Source: Ascochyta rabiei (Eukaryota > Ascomycota > Dothideomycetes > Pleosporales > Didymellaceae). Taken from it: 64,000 bases of DNA. The notes beneath the pieces were generated by a model that was given only the letters and a program-made list of their open reading frames with translations, was not told the DNA's origin and did no database searches. The stretch lies in the NCBI RefSeq assembly GCF_004011695.2, contig NC_082425.1, positions 930,001-994,000 on the forward strand, read 5' to 3'. Below, piece by piece: positions 10,797-23,015 of the stretch (the first letter of the stretch is position 1; the number at the start of each line of letters is the position of its first letter). A program made the position numbers and the translations under genes.

Positions 10797-12103
10797 ATGG
10801 TCAAAGGAGAGCTGTTTGCGTTTGGCTCCGCGGCGGCTGCCCTCGGCGGCGCATACAAGCTCAGCGAGTTCCTGTACAAGGCGAAGCGCCTGCGCGACGT
10901 CGGTCCCTCCAACGCCGTCTACGTGCGCATCATCGGCCGTGTGCGCTCCGACCTCGACGAGGTGAGGCGCTTGCTGTCGGTCCGCGAGGTGCACGACGCC
11001 CTCGAGTCCAACCCGGAGAAGTCCAAGTGGGTCTATGGTGTTATGCGCGATGTGCGCGGCGCCCTGGAGAACATCACGCCGCACACGGAGCGCGTCGGCT
11101 CCGACATCGACGAGGGCCGCCGCGTGGGCGTCTGCCACCGCGTCTACTGGCTGCTCAGCGAGAAGGAGAAGCTCGAGAACCGCGAGAAGGAGCTCGCCAT
11201 TGCCCACGCCAGCCTGACCGAGGTCCTTGGCTACCTGACCGCCCTCGAGCCCGTCGACGAGCCCAAGCACAAGTCCAAGAAGGACGACAGCCCCAAGGAC
11301 ACGCACGTCCGCAAGGACACCCACATCGACATCGACATCAGGCGCGACGCCCCCGCCAAGCACACGGAGCACGTCGAGCGCGACGTCTGGGTCGAGCACG
11401 ACCACGCCCCCCGCCGTGTCGAGGAGCGTGACGTCTGGATCGAGCGTGACAGCCGCGGCCCTCCCCGCTACGAGGAGGAGCAGCGCGACGTCTACATCGA
11501 CGAGCGCGGCCCCCGCCACTTCGACGACCGCGGCGACCAGTACCAGCGCGACCTCGACTTTGAGCGCTACGACCCAGCCGACCCGCGCTACCAGCAGCAG
11601 TCCACCGAGCGCTTCGAGCAGCGAGACGCCTACGAGCGCCGCGCCCCCCACCCAGAGGACCGCCGCTACGAGCAAGCCCCTCTCGGCCGCCGCCCGGAGT
11701 CCTTTGAGGACCGCGTGCCCGAGCGCGACAGCTGGATGCAGAGCTCCGCCAACCGCGGCTACGGTGCGTACGGCGCACCGCAATACCACCAACGTAGGTT
11801 CCAGGGCGACGCGGGCTTTGGAGACGCAGAAGTGCTGAACCCCCAACCAGTGCCTCCCAACCAGCAATACTCGGAGCGCGAGGTAAGAACCCACCCCCGA
11901 TCTAAGATGTGAAGAATACTTCTTCTCCAAGCACCACATCAAGAATAATACACGCGTTCGAGGCCACCGGCTGATGTTGATTTCTTTACCCCTGCTAGGT
12001 CTGGGTCGAAGAGAAGGAAGACTTCCGCTTCGACGAGTATGGGAACAGGTTGCCGGACCGCTACTTCCAGCCCGTCCCGCGGCCCTTTAGGAGCAGGATG
12101 TAA
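10797..12103 (+). CDS. Arg/Asp/Glu-rich repeat protein of unknown function
   Basis: Two exons, 10797-11882 and 11999-12103, with a 116-bp intron (GAG|GTAAGA...CTGCTAG); 396 residues. Without splicing the frame would end in a weak tail (RTHPRSKM). With splicing it continues VWVEEKEDFRFDEYGNRLPD, which repeats the composition of the preceding region, so the intron is well supported. Residues 1-160 are moderately hydrophobic then helical, including LLSEKEKLENREKELAIAHA, a likely coiled coil. The C-terminal half contains a degenerate repeat around ERDVWIERD, RDVYIDERG and RDVWVEHD, rich in paired opposite charges. Family not recognised. GC content is high and all frames stay open, which explains a long antisense open frame. 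Confidence 0.75.
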
Positions 12104-12751
12104 TGCAGCTGTCATGCAGATGCAGAAGAAGGTGTAAATTGGGTAGGATTATTGTGCACATAATGAATCTTGTTCTTGTTCTGGTTCTGTTCATCTCTGT
12201 ATATGCCCAATCTTTCAGCCAATGAATCGAAGCGTAGTTGTAGTCATACCATACTCCAACAACCACCACCCACCAACATCCCCCTCCCCACACGCTCGCC
12301 GCACAACCCCTTCGTACTCTTCCAATCCAGCCATCTCTCCCCCTCTACATCTCTGCTCTTATCCTCGGGGTTTCTATGGTACGTGTGGAAAGTGCCGTTT
12401 TTGATGTTCGGTGCTGTTGACGACGTACCTGGTCATCAAGCACTACTTCATTACTCACTCACGCACTCACTTGCAATACTTGAAACGAAGTGGGAGTCGA
12501 ATCGAGAGTACGACGTTTTGCTACTTTGTTAAACAAGAAATGGCAGGCTGGGGCTTCTGGAGTGGGGAGAGCAGAGGGGTTGATTGACGGTAGATGGTAT
12601 GCGTGGATTGAGATCTAGGTGATTGTGACTTTGAAATCAGCGGGTTGTGGCAAGGCCAGATGCAATGGGTGTGGATTGGGTGTTGAGTAGGTTGACGGCA
12701 TAGACGAAACAGACTATGAGGTTTGGTTGCTGGAGTATGCTGCAGCATCGT
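12104..12751. other. Intergenic between convergent genes
   Basis: Shared 3' region of the charged repeat protein (+) and Zng1 (-). No coding sequence supported; it probably contains both transcript ends. Confidence 0.5.
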
Positions 12752-13991
12752 CTACGATTGCAGCATGTGCAGTAAGCTCGACTTGAACGCCTCCTGTCCA
12801 ACCCCTCGGCCTATGAGCACCAGCTTCGCCTCGTCGTTGACTTGAGCTGGCGTTTTTGCGTCGTTGATGTCATACAGGTTCCTGACGCCCTGCAGGAGTA
12901 GCACCCGGCCATCTGTAACCGGGATCCTGCCTTTTAGTCGGTGGATCTCGAAAGCATCGTGCGGCGTGTTGTGGGGCAGTGTTTCGTCCCAGAGTACTGT
13001 TCTGAGGAAAAGGTCGAACGTATCTACTTGTTCTGGGTTCAGCGCTGGGAAGGAGATGGTGGATGTGGTGATGGTGGGGTCTAGATGGCTGTGTCCTTTA
13101 CTTGCGAACGACAGGTCTGCGGCTGTGACGTCTGCGTACGCGTTGATGTCGAGAAGGAAGCCTTCAAGCTGCGGAACTTCGGACTTTGTTGTTGTTTTTA
13201 TGCGCGCTAGGCCGTTGATAGAGCGGATGCGGTCGACTACATGTGAGAGCTCTGAGGGGCCGACGAGATCGGTCTTGTTGATCAGTATGACGTCTGCGTG
13301 GCTGATCTGTAGATGCGCTGTGGTGAGAAGTGGTCCGTCGTGGTCGTGGTCGTGTTTCCTCTTCTCCACCTCTTCCTCGCCATCACCGTAGCCTTCGTCT
13401 AAACTCTTCAGGACGTGCTTGGCGTCGACGAGCGTCACGATTCCGTCGAGGAAGATGGTACTGCCGAGTCCATCGTCGAGCCAGAAGGTGGGTGCTAGGT
13501 TGCCGGGGTCCGCTAGTCCGGTGGTCTCAAGGAGGATGTAGTCAAAGAGGCCACCCTGATCCATGAGGTTCTCGATGGCAGCAACGCCGACATCTTTTGC
13601 TGAGCAGCATATGCATCCATTTGCGAGGGGGACGAATGGTGGGGGTTTGGCTTCTGTGGAATTCGAGTCGGAGACTGTAAGTTGTTTTTCGATGTCGATT
13701 GCTGGTGCATCTCGTCAGCGTGTGTCAAGGTGTGGTGGAGGGATCATGCATACAGTCACCAAACTCGTTCAAGATGACAGCAATCTTCTTGCCGTGCTGG
13801 GCCGTGAGGATGTAGTTGAGGAGAGTGGTTTTGCCAGCACCCAAATATCCAGTCACTATGGTGAGAGGAACCTTCGTTGTTGGCAGGGCATTAGGATCTG
13901 CGACAAGGCTTGGAACCTCATCATCATTGCCAGCAATGACTTCCGGTTCGACGAGAACTGGCACTTCATCGTCTGAAGCCTCGAGGTCCAT
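12752..13991 (-). CDS. ZNG1: Zinc-regulated GTPase metalloprotein activator (COG0523/CobW family)
   Basis: Two exons, 13991-13754 and 13701-12752 (52-bp intron, donor GACT|GTATGC, acceptor CACCAG); 395 residues. The splice joins NEFGD to [10 protein letters not shown] in frame. Family features in order: Walker [10 protein letters not shown], the metal-binding CxCC motif in GCICCS, the switch motif ETTGLADP, the guanine-binding NKTDLVG, a His-rich KHDHDHDG linker and a C-terminal CobW_C-type domain. Zng1 proteins use GTP hydrolysis to deliver zinc to methionine aminopeptidase 1. The N-terminus has DDEVPVLVE, which may correspond to the short METAP1-docking motif of Zng1 but lacks its cysteine; this last point is tentative. 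It is cytosolic, and in other fungi linked to zinc scarcity. Confidence 0.88.
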
Positions 13992-14551
13992 GGCTTCTTC
14001 TGGCGCCCTTATTATGGGTTTGGTAGGGATATGGTACCACGCAGATTCTGGTTGTAAAAGTTCGTTGAGCTGTACTCCCGATCAGTATCATAGACAAAGT
14101 TCTCTACAGTATCTTGAAGTAATACGAGTGGAAGCTAGAGATACTCAAGAGAGGTGCTTTACGTAAGGACTCACTCTAGAACGAATATCGTATGTCTAAA
14201 GCGGAGTGATGATGCCGATAGAACACAGGCATGGTTTTACTCCAAAAGACTCCACCAAGCTACATACTGATTGACTTACCCCGCGAAGATGTGTGAAGAT
14301 GTGTGAAGATGTGTATATGTAGACAAGTGACGTATGTTGTTCTAGAAAAGAAGCCTCTTGGTGAGCCCCATTGTGGCTGTGTCCGCGCTAGCGCCGTGGG
14401 GAAGCGACAACGACAGGGCTGTCCCTGCGCTGCATCACAAGCTCACGGAGGGAAACATGACAGCTCACCACAACACCACCACCTCCAACACCAAGGCTTG
14501 TCCGCCCTTGTTGCAACCGACACCGGCAGTCTTTACAAGGCCGTGACCACA
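13992..14551. other. Divergent promoter space, Zng1 (-) and Mob3 (+)
   Basis: About 560 bp with no supported gene. It contains a perfect 10-bp triplication at 14285-14314. Both promoters should lie here. Confidence 0.45.
14285..14314. repeat. Triplicated 10-bp unit (gaagatgtgt)
   Basis: Three head-to-tail perfect copies between the Zng1 and Mob3 genes, within the shared promoter region. Confidence 0.85.
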
Positions 14552-16131
14552 ATGGCGTCGCCAGCTTCTCCTCGTCTGCCCAGTCCCCCACCCATCGCCG
14601 AAGACCAGCTGTCACCGGTCCCAGCCTCTCCCGAGCAGCAGAAGTTCTTCAGCAACCTCGACCATGCCGCCGCACGTCGGATACGGCCGGGGACCAAGGC
14701 GGAGGACATGGCCGAGGGCCCGCCACTGGTAGAGCTGTCCGAGGTGCGCGCCCGCAACGAAGCTGAACATGTCAGGAGAGCACATGCTAAGAAGACGCGC
14801 AGATCGACTCGGCCTTCCAGCTCACCGAACACCTCAAGGCTCTGCACAACTTCCTCACACATCCCATCGGTGCGAATAGCATGATAGCCGTGGACAGAGA
14901 CATGGCGCTGAAGCTGGCACAACCGCCCGAGAACGTGGACAAGACGCTGTGGCTGTACGAACTGTGCCGCTTCCTCACACAAAAGGCCAACTTAATCATC
15001 GTTGCTCTCTTCTCAGACACGCCTCCATGCTCGTCAATCACCTGCCCGGAGATGCGGGCGTCCGAGTGGCAGTACCTGTGCGCGGTACACGATCCACCCA
15101 AGTCCTGCTGCGCCATCGACTACTGCTGCCATACCCTCGACTGGGCTGCCAACACTCTCACATCGCCAAAGCACTTTCCCTCGCGACTCGCCCTCGGCAC
15201 CGACCAGTCCACACAACACTCGCAGATACGTCAATTGACCAACATTTTCAGACGAGTGTATAGGATATTCGCGCACGCATGGTTCCAGCACCGTGAGATG
15301 TTTTGGAAGATCGAGGGTCGTACGGGGCTGTACATCCTCTTCAAGACGGTGTGCGATGTTTATGGCTTGATCCCTGAGGACAACTACACCATCCCTCCAG
15401 AGGCTGAGGGTATTGAGCCGCCCACAGAAAACATGTCGTCCATACCACCCCTGATACTGAAGCGAGAGCCATCTGATTCTGGGCCGCAAGAAAAAGAGAA
15501 CTCTGCGATCATCGAAGGGCTGTCAGAGCACACACTTTCAACGGCTGGAACAACGAAGCGCCACCGACACTCGCCTTCCGTCGGCGCAACATCTGTCACG
15601 ACAGTTGTGGAAGAAGCTGAGGAAGAGGAGCATGCATCTGCAAAGGGAAGCTCGCGGCCGGCCACACAGGTGTTCGAGTCAACCCCAGAGGAGACCGAAG
15701 AAGGCGAAGCCGAGCAGCCCGAAGAGTCAACAAAAGCAGAGAGCGAACCTGAACTTACCGAGGAAACGGCGCCACAAGACCCTCGTGTTGAAGGCGAAAT
15801 TGAAGATGCAAGTGCAGGAACCAAGGACGAAGACGAGGCTGAGGCTGAGGCTGAGGCTGAGCCTAAGGCTGAAGCCAAGGAGGAAGACAACGCGACCGAG
15901 GAACGGGCTGCAGCAGAGGAACCTGCTGCTTCTGATTTCCTGGCGCTGGCTCCTGAAGAGCACCAGACTACCAAGGACGAGAGCGAGAAGCCTGCAGAGT
16001 CGACGGAGAAGGCGGAGAAGAAAGAATTAACAACAGAGGCAGAAACGGAGAAAGACGACGCGGCCCCGGAACCAGCTGATAAAGCCGATAAGGCTGACGA
16101 GCCCCAAGAGAAAAAGGAGGCAGATGCATGA
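14552..16131 (+). CDS. mob3: Mob3/phocein-type protein, STRIPAK complex component
   Basis: Two exons, 14552-14743 and 14803-16131 (59-bp intron, GAG|GTGCGC...GCGCAG); 506 residues. The joined frame reads from VELSE into IDSAFQLTEHLKALHNFL, typical of the Mob4/phocein start. The Mob domain spans residues about 65-260. It includes SITCPEMRASEW, with the paired cysteines (CSSITC), and the paired histidines HAWFQH, which together form the zinc site. The segment LYELCRFLTQKANLIIVALF supports the phocein branch rather than Mob1 or Mob2. The C-terminal 240 residues are low-complexity Glu/Ala/Pro, including an EAEAEAEAEPKAEA run, absent from animal phocein. Filamentous-fungal Mob3 works with striatin and PP2A in cell fusion and fruiting-body development. 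Confidence 0.88.
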
Positions 16132-16793
16132 TGCCAATTCTACGATGCGTGACGAGCGGCTTGCATTGCGAGAAGTGCAATGCTTTTTCGACTTCCTTCT
16201 AATGTATATTTATAGCCTGACAGGGCACGATGGTGCAGATTTGGCGGTCTGTCCATATCACCGATTGTAATGAACAGCGACTCCTTTTTTTCGCCTCTGC
16301 ATGGCGCTCCTGCAGCGGCCATCGTGCATGGGATTGACAGCGTCATGTTATCTCCGTGGAGGCTGGCATATATGCGGGCAAGCGATCACTGCAACACATC
16401 AAAAGCAAAAAAGCCAAGATGAGATCCGGGGTAGGCATCGGGCGCAAGGCAGACGCGAAGGCTGTCTGGCCAATGAGAGTGCGTGAGTGAGCAGCACGTG
16501 TGCTGGAATGGCAGATGCTGTGGCTTGGGACCAAGTTGGGCTCCAGGTGATTTGAAAGATTAAGCAGGTAAAGACGTATATGGACAAGGTCGCGATGTAC
16601 GGGCTCCAAGTGGCCAGGCAGAATATTAGAAGGATCTTCTATTGCACCATGACCCACTGTTGAGGTCGCTGAAACTCGATGCATTTAGCACAATTGCGCA
16701 AAGGAAGCGCGCTGCAGCTGCGTGCTTGAATCCAAGTTGGTGCATGTACCATCTGTTGAACGCGCAAAGGATGTTGTCACTATGTGCACTGTA

Positions 16794-16847
16794 GTCACGG
16801 TGGTCACGGTGGTCACGGCGGTCACGGCGGTCACGGCGGTCACGGTC
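16794..16847. repeat. 9-bp tandem repeat (gtcacggYg), six copies
   Basis: Six head-to-tail copies, four of unit gtcacggYg with one variable position and small end variation. It is open in several frames (would read GHGGHG or VTAVTA), but nothing around it looks coding. Confidence 0.85.
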
Positions 16848-17280
16848 GTCAGTGCTGTGGATGTTGGTCCAGCTTCATTACGAAATGCCTTCTCGGTAGT
16901 GCGTGGAGCGGTGGTGACACCCCACGCAAAGCAAGGAACCGGCGCCCAGACGCTTTCTCCGCATTCTGGTGCCGTGTCGTGCTTTATGCAGGCCAACCGC
17001 AGCTTGGAGGTGGGGAGGTCTGAGTCGCGCAAACACCTGCAGCACATGTCATGCCGTGTGTATTGCTGCATGTCACGACGAGCACGCGGAATGCTTATGG
17101 CGTCTTGTACCGTCTGGTAGCGTGTGAGCATATTCGGGCCTGGGTTTCCGCGTTTTGCCAACGCTGGCGCTGAGCGCACGGGTGATTTGGTCTGATGCAT
17201 CCAAGTGCCCGTCGTTATCAGCGCGGGCTACTGCGGGACCTGCGGGACGCCCTCGCACCGACTCCCATGGTTCCCGCTTG

Positions 17281-17325
17281 CTGACATGCTGACTGACTGA
17301 CTGACTGACTGACTAACTGACTGAC
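17281..17325. repeat. (TGAC)n tetranucleotide tract
   Basis: About ten tetranucleotide units with two interruptions, upstream of the zinc-finger regulator gene. Confidence 0.85.
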
Positions 17326-17800
17326 ATGGACCCACGTCGCCGTCTCTTGTAGGTAGCGGCCTGCCACCCAAGAGCCCCCTCCCCTCCCCCCACGCTCCCC
17401 CATAGACGCCAGACGGTAGTGCGTAGGACCTCGAGCCAGCTTTCGTCCAGTTGGTCGTGGCGGTACCGCCTCCCCAGCTGCCCGCCGACCCTCTGCAGAT
17501 CACCGCGTACAGTTGCACGAGCACCCCTCCCCTCGTCGCGTCGGTGCATCTACCGCCCTCGACCACCGAGCCCACGCCGTCATTCCGCGCCTTGCAGCTG
17601 CCCTCCCTCTGTTCTCCATCCACGCCTGGCCTTTTTTTTTTTGCGCATCACCATCCGGAGCTCCTCCCGCAAAGCATGCCCTCCGACCTCCCCACGCTCC
17701 AGCAGCTTTGACGAAACACCGACTCCCTGGCCAGAGCGGACACGCGACCGTGCAACGCAGCCCACTTTTTCCCCAGAGCCGCACATAGCTCCACCGCCGT

Positions 17801-17879
17801 CTACGCCTGCGCCTGCGCCTACGCCTACGCCTACGCCTACGCCTACGCCTGCACCTACACCTGCACCTACACCTACACG
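17801..17879. repeat. (CCTACG/CCTGCG/CCTACA)n hexamer tract in the leader of the regulator
   Basis: About twelve 6-bp units ending 8 bp before the start codon at 17888, so probably inside the 5' untranslated leader. It is C-rich on the sense strand. Confidence 0.85.
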
Positions 17880-17887
17880 ACTCGTCT

Positions 17888-20800
17888 ATGGCGCAGGTCC
17901 TGCAGATGCAAGCTGCGCCCGAGCTGGCCAAAACCCAATTCGAGCAGAAGATGGAGGCCCCCAGCGACCGAGAACCGCCCACGCCTGCGTCGCCAGACAG
18001 TGGCGAGGCAAGAGGCCGCCGCCGCGATAGAGAAGATTCGGGCGAAGACTGCGCTGATGGCGAGACGGGAGGCTCGAGGAAGAGGAGGCGAAGCAGGAAG
18101 GGGCTGGATAAGAAGTTCGAGTGCCCACACGAGGGCTGTGGCAAGAGCTATTCACGCGCCGAGCATCTGTACAGGCACCAGCTGAACCGTACGTTGGCAG
18201 CTTCTCCCACCTAGATACGACAAGACGGCCAGACACTAATGCGCCGCAGACAACCCCAAGCAGATCTACAACTGCGACTTTCCAGACTGCCACAGGTACG
18301 CCGCCCATCACGCCAACAACCTGAAACCTCGTGCTGACTCTGCAGGTCTTTCGTTCGCCAGGACCTTTGCGCGCGCCACAAAGAGCGCCATACTGCACGC
18401 GGCAGCCAGCTCCTGCGCAAGGACACCTTCAACATGCACAACCTGAATCCCATCGTCACAGCAGCACTCGGCACAAAGAGCACCCCTGGCACACAGCCGC
18501 TCAGCGCAAAGGGCCAAACGCAGCTGCAATCGCCACCATCCGCAGTATCGAGCGTTGCGAATGGAAGCCAGATGTCGCCTCCCAACTTCCACTCTCCGGC
18601 CCCCAGTATCAGCAGACAAGACTCGCTGAACAGGATAGGAAGCGTGGGTAGTGAAGACGCCTACCGCGGCGGTCCCGACACTAAGCCCTACGATATGCAG
18701 ACCCAGGGCTCTGGTAATTTCGCACCACCACCACGCCCAGCCGCATTGAGTAACTACAGTGGGGGCCGAACTTCGCTCCACAACTCCCCACATGTGGGTA
18801 ACAACAGCTTTCAACGGCCCGAACTGCGCACGTCGACCTCGAACCTCTCGTCGTACAGCACAGCAAGCTCGCCCTACAACTCGGCAGTCACGCCCACGCA
18901 GTCGTACACTCCTTCCGTAGCCTCGACGGCATACCAGAACAATTCAAGTGGGTTTCAGTCCCAGCAAAACTTTCCTCCTTTCCCTTCCTTACCTCCGCCA
19001 GAATACCCTCAGCCAACAGGCACACCTGTATCACAAGGTCAAGACAACCAGTACTACAACGGCACCTCTGGACAGACACCGATGAATGGTGTTGAGTCGA
19101 CAGCGCAGTTGGATGCACGCATGAATGGAGTCACAAATGTCATGATGGACCAGACACCATCATATGCTACCCCAATGTTTGGCGGTGAAGGCTACAGTCG
19201 TTCTCCGTTTGCCATGGCCGATGACTTTGCAGCTTGGCTTTTCAATGACAATCAGTCACTGTCTGGAGGAGGTTCGCCCATGGGTTATCCAACTGGAGTA
19301 GTGCCCGCGATTGGAGCCTCATCTTCGATTGGACCCTTACAAGTACCTTACTTCAGCTATGACCCATCAATCGGAGGCTACACGAACACCCAGCCTCCAC
19401 CGGCGAATCCAATGGCCGTACGCAGTATGCTGGATACGTCGTTGCCGGAGATAGCGCTGTCCGAGGAAAAGCGCAGAGACTTGATAGACCTCATTGTTGG
19501 TCGTTTCAATGAGCCCGACCATGCACCTGTCAAGAAGCAGAAAGAGGAGATCCTCGAGGGCAACAAAGACGATGACCATCACGTTCTCAGCTTACACATG
19601 ATGCAGACTTATATCAGCTCGTACTGGAGACACTTTCATCCCCAGCTTCCGATCCTACACAAGCCCACCTTCAACGCTAGCACTTGTCCTGATCTTCTCT
19701 TACTTGCCATCATGTGCCTTGGCGCATCGTGCCTCGAAAAGACTTACGGCCACAAAGCGACACAAGCGTGCGCCAACCTAGCGAACTTTATGGCTTGGCA
19801 CCTGCGGTGGGAAATGTTCATGGATGCTGATTTCCGTCCGCCAGCCAAACTATGGATCTTCCAGGGTTTGCTCTTGCTAGAGTCATTCGAGAAAATGTAC
19901 TCTACACGACCGCTGCACGAGCGGGCACATATCCATCACGCTACAACCTTGACTCTCATGCGAAGAGGTAGCTCTTTAATAGGACGGTCGGCGATGGACT
20001 CACCACCGAGCGCCAAAGACGGAAGGAGCGGCTCGCTGGGCGGAATCGACACGCCAGATGAGTGGTGGAAACAGTGGGTCACGAACGAGGCTACCAGGAG
20101 AGCAGCGTTTGCGGCTTTTGTTATGGACAGTATACATGCAACAATGTTCGGCCACAGCGCAGTCATGGTTGCACACGAGATGCGCCTACCGTTGCCCTGT
20201 GACGAAGCACTCTGGTCTGCCACGAGCAGCAGCGAAGTTGGTCGTGTCGAGGCAAGCTTGCACTCGAATGGTGTCAAGCAAACTTCGTTCCTTGACGGAC
20301 TGAAGAAGACGCTCAACGGCCAAAGCGTGCGCACAAACTCCTTCGGACGCACAATCCTGATGGCCGGTCTCCTCAGTGTTTCATGGCATATGAACCAGCG
20401 AGACCTTCAAGTCAGCTCGCTTGGTGTCACTCAGGCTCTTGGTGGACGCGACAAATGGCGGGGATCCTTGACTCGTGCTTTCGATTTCTGGAAGCAAGAC
20501 TTTGATAGCTCGCTTGCTCGACCAAACGACCAGTCTGCATCCAATGCATATGCGTATGCAAACGGCGCAGACGATGACAATGTGTTTGAAGCACGTACCG
20601 TTCTGCACCACCTAGCGCACATGGCAATGCATGTCGACATTGTCGATTGCCAAATCTACGCTGGTGCACCCAGGCTTCTCGGCCGATCCATCACACCCCA
20701 AGACTACAACGGTGCCCAACGACGCATGAAAGAGATCTGGGCACCCACCGCTCGCGCTCGAGACGCAACCTTCTACGCCCTCCGCTTCCTCTCCAACGTC

Positions 20801-21196
20801 ATCATCTCCGGACACCACAGCCTCAACCAGTCTGCTGGTATGTCCATCAGCTACTCGGCGCGCGACGACGTCCTACTCAATCGACCTTGGGTCTTGTACT
20901 TCGCTACACTGATCGTATGGTCATATGGCTTCGCTCTCGATGGCCCGATCAAGCAGCCTTACCAGCTCACTACGTATGACGAGAAGGTCCGGGATATGAG
21001 CGGCTACTTGAAACGTGTTGGTGGAGTAAGAGCGCCGGATGATCTCGCGAAACTTACCGATCGCAATGCATGCCTCGGTCTATTAATTGTCATGCGCGAC
21101 ATGTTCAGAAAGACGCGGTGGGAGCTGCTGCACGAGGCGAGTACACTCCTGACAAAGTGCATCGAGATGCTAGTCCCTGGCGCTGGAGAAATGTGA
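17888..21196 (+). CDS. C2H2 zinc-finger transcription factor with fungal_trans domain
   Basis: Three exons, 17888-18188, 18250-18295 and 18346-21196; 1065 residues. The 46-bp middle exon joins two C2H2 fingers: FECPHEGCGKSYSRAEHLYRH and YNCDFPDCHRSFVRQDLCARH (residues about 77-130), preceded by a basic stretch GSRKRRRSRKGLDKK that may be a nuclear signal. After a long Ser/Gln/Pro-rich linker (residues about 140-480), a fungal_trans (PF04082-type) domain begins near MMQTYISSYWRHFHPQLPI and runs to about residue 800. C2H2 fingers fused to this middle homology region form a known filamentous-fungal regulator class; the target genes are unknown. A possible fourth exon would extend the C-terminus (see findings). 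Confidence 0.9.
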
Positions 21197-23015
21197 GCGG
21201 CGGCGCCCCTTTTACGAATATACACGCCCACACAATCTCGGCCTGGTACCGTTTATATTGTTTTTCTTTTCCTTCTTGTTCTATATCTAGGAAGCAAGCG
21301 TTGGAGTTTTCAAACGCATGTGTTGAGGCGCTTCCAACTTGTTTACGGGAGGGTATCATGCACTACGTTCTTTCGATCTTACTGTCAAGCTGATTTATAC
21401 CCACGTGTAGTGAGATTCCCTCACATGCACAAAGATAGCTTTATTAACTGCTATCCACCACCCCAGGGGTAGCCCTTTTTTCTTATATCGTTCCTGGCGA
21501 AAGCTGACGTGCATATCCCACTCGGCTCTGCTTCAAGACATGTGTGTCTAGCAACTCTCTCGGCACTTGCAATCTCGGATGCAGGCTCCCGCACCCCTAG
21601 AGTCGTCCTCACATACGCGTGTCTAATCAAACAGCTAGCTAGCTAAGACCTACCAACGCCCCTCACATCTCTCAATCTCAACAAGCCAGGGTCTTCAGAA
21701 GCGAAGCTGAGACGCGGAGGGGAGTTGAATACACAGGCACTATTGGCTCTAGTCGATGTCCAATTTTACTCCTTGTCACTACACTCTACGCTGGCTGGGG
21801 CGAGTGGTCTCTCCACCGATGTTCTCGACCCGTGGCTCGTCATTCAACCCACCCATCCATCCATCGGGCGTCTACGAACCCCAAGTTCTGGCCCACGGGG
21901 TGCTGGGTTCCCGTGGACATCGAGTTCGGGATGCTGGCTTCTCTGCTGCTAGGACATTGCGAGCCTGGCAGATTCATGCCGCTCGAGATCTGGGATGCGG
22001 TCAGGGCAATTATTGTTGTTGTTGTTGTTGTTGTTGAGCGACGTTGTCGCTACCTATCGTACTACCTTTGATTTGTGGATTCATTTGAATACATTCTAGG
22101 ATCTCTTCGTAAATCTCGTTGGAGTCTGCTATACGTTGTTTCTCTGCTTGCACAAGGCTTGGCAACCTGAACAGAATCGGCGCATTTGTACGTGGAGAAG
22201 CGTTTCATGCAATCCCTAAGTGACATGAGTCCTAGATCTCGGCGAGCGCTTGGGTCGCCGAACTCGGTCTTTGAGAGGCCCCGGGTGGGATTCTGTACGC
22301 CTCCAGACTGTGCAGGCGTGATCGGATCGTCCGATAACACCCAGACGTTGGGTGACTGGAAATGGGGTTTGACACAAAGGGTTTGCACTTGCGGTGATGG
22401 AAAGAACTCTAATTCAGGATACAGGGATATGAAGGACGCATTCGATCATGTTGTCGGGAGTGCCAGGCTTGAGAGCAATGGAATGCATATGTTGCATTGC
22501 GGGATCAAGGGCTTGATGTTCATGTTTCTCTCGTGAGCTGATGCTGTTTACAGCCACGATCAATGGTCGCCGGTGTAGAAAGAATGCATGGTGGGATGTG
22601 AGGCTAAAATAAGGTTGCAGCTAAGCACTCTGTTTGTAGGAGATTATTGAGGGACTGAGCTACATTACCTGCCAGCATAGCGTGGTGTTGATCTTGACTG
22701 GGGCAAGGTTCTTGTACGTATTGCTTGGATATATTTGCAGCAAGCGTTTGTTGAGGAACTTAACCAGACGAAGTCAGTCGGAAAGGATTTGCAAGTTCAA
22801 TGCACGCTGTTCCGCTGAACAGTGTAGCCTCTCAATACTCAGTGGCGCAGCAGAGCCAGAAGCCAATCTCTGGACATCAGCGCTGACGCAGAAGTCACGT
22901 TCTGATCCGGCTTTGACTTGGGCATAAGGACCCGCATTAGGTGTTCCTAGATGGCAACTTGGAGACCCTCAATCGACATTGATCACGCGCATGGTGAGAT
23001 AGCCCCTGCCTTGAT
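21197..23015. other. Gene-poor stretch at the left edge of the accessory region
   Basis: About 1.8 kb. It contains a possible extra exon of the upstream regulator (21291-21393) and a (GTT)n tract. The open frame 22186-22536 (+, 116 codons) has no family match I know. Nothing else supported. Confidence 0.45.
22013..22036. repeat. (GTT)n trinucleotide tract
   Basis: Eight consecutive GTT units in otherwise gene-poor DNA. Confidence 0.85.

Larger units (their letters stand above)
16132..17887. other. Long intergenic region, leader of the zinc-finger regulator
   Basis: About 1.75 kb with three simple repeats (annotated separately) and a poly-T run near 17631-17641. Proline-rich open frames near 17419-18030 are antisense or frame-shifted products of the C-rich leader. 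This probably includes a long 5' leader and promoter, common for fungal regulators. Confidence 0.5.

Noticed and set aside
10761..11942. 393-codon open frame antisense to the charged repeat protein
   Set aside because: GC-rich codons on the plus strand leave the reverse frame open; its translation is Val/Leu/Ala-rich with no domain, and the plus-strand gene has a confirmed-looking splice.
17419..18030. 203-codon proline-rich open frame upstream of the zinc-finger regulator
   Set aside because: Produced by the C-rich leader repeats; it overlaps the true coding start in another frame.
22186..22536. 116-codon plus-strand open frame
   Set aside because: No family match, no supporting splice sites, in a gene-poor stretch.
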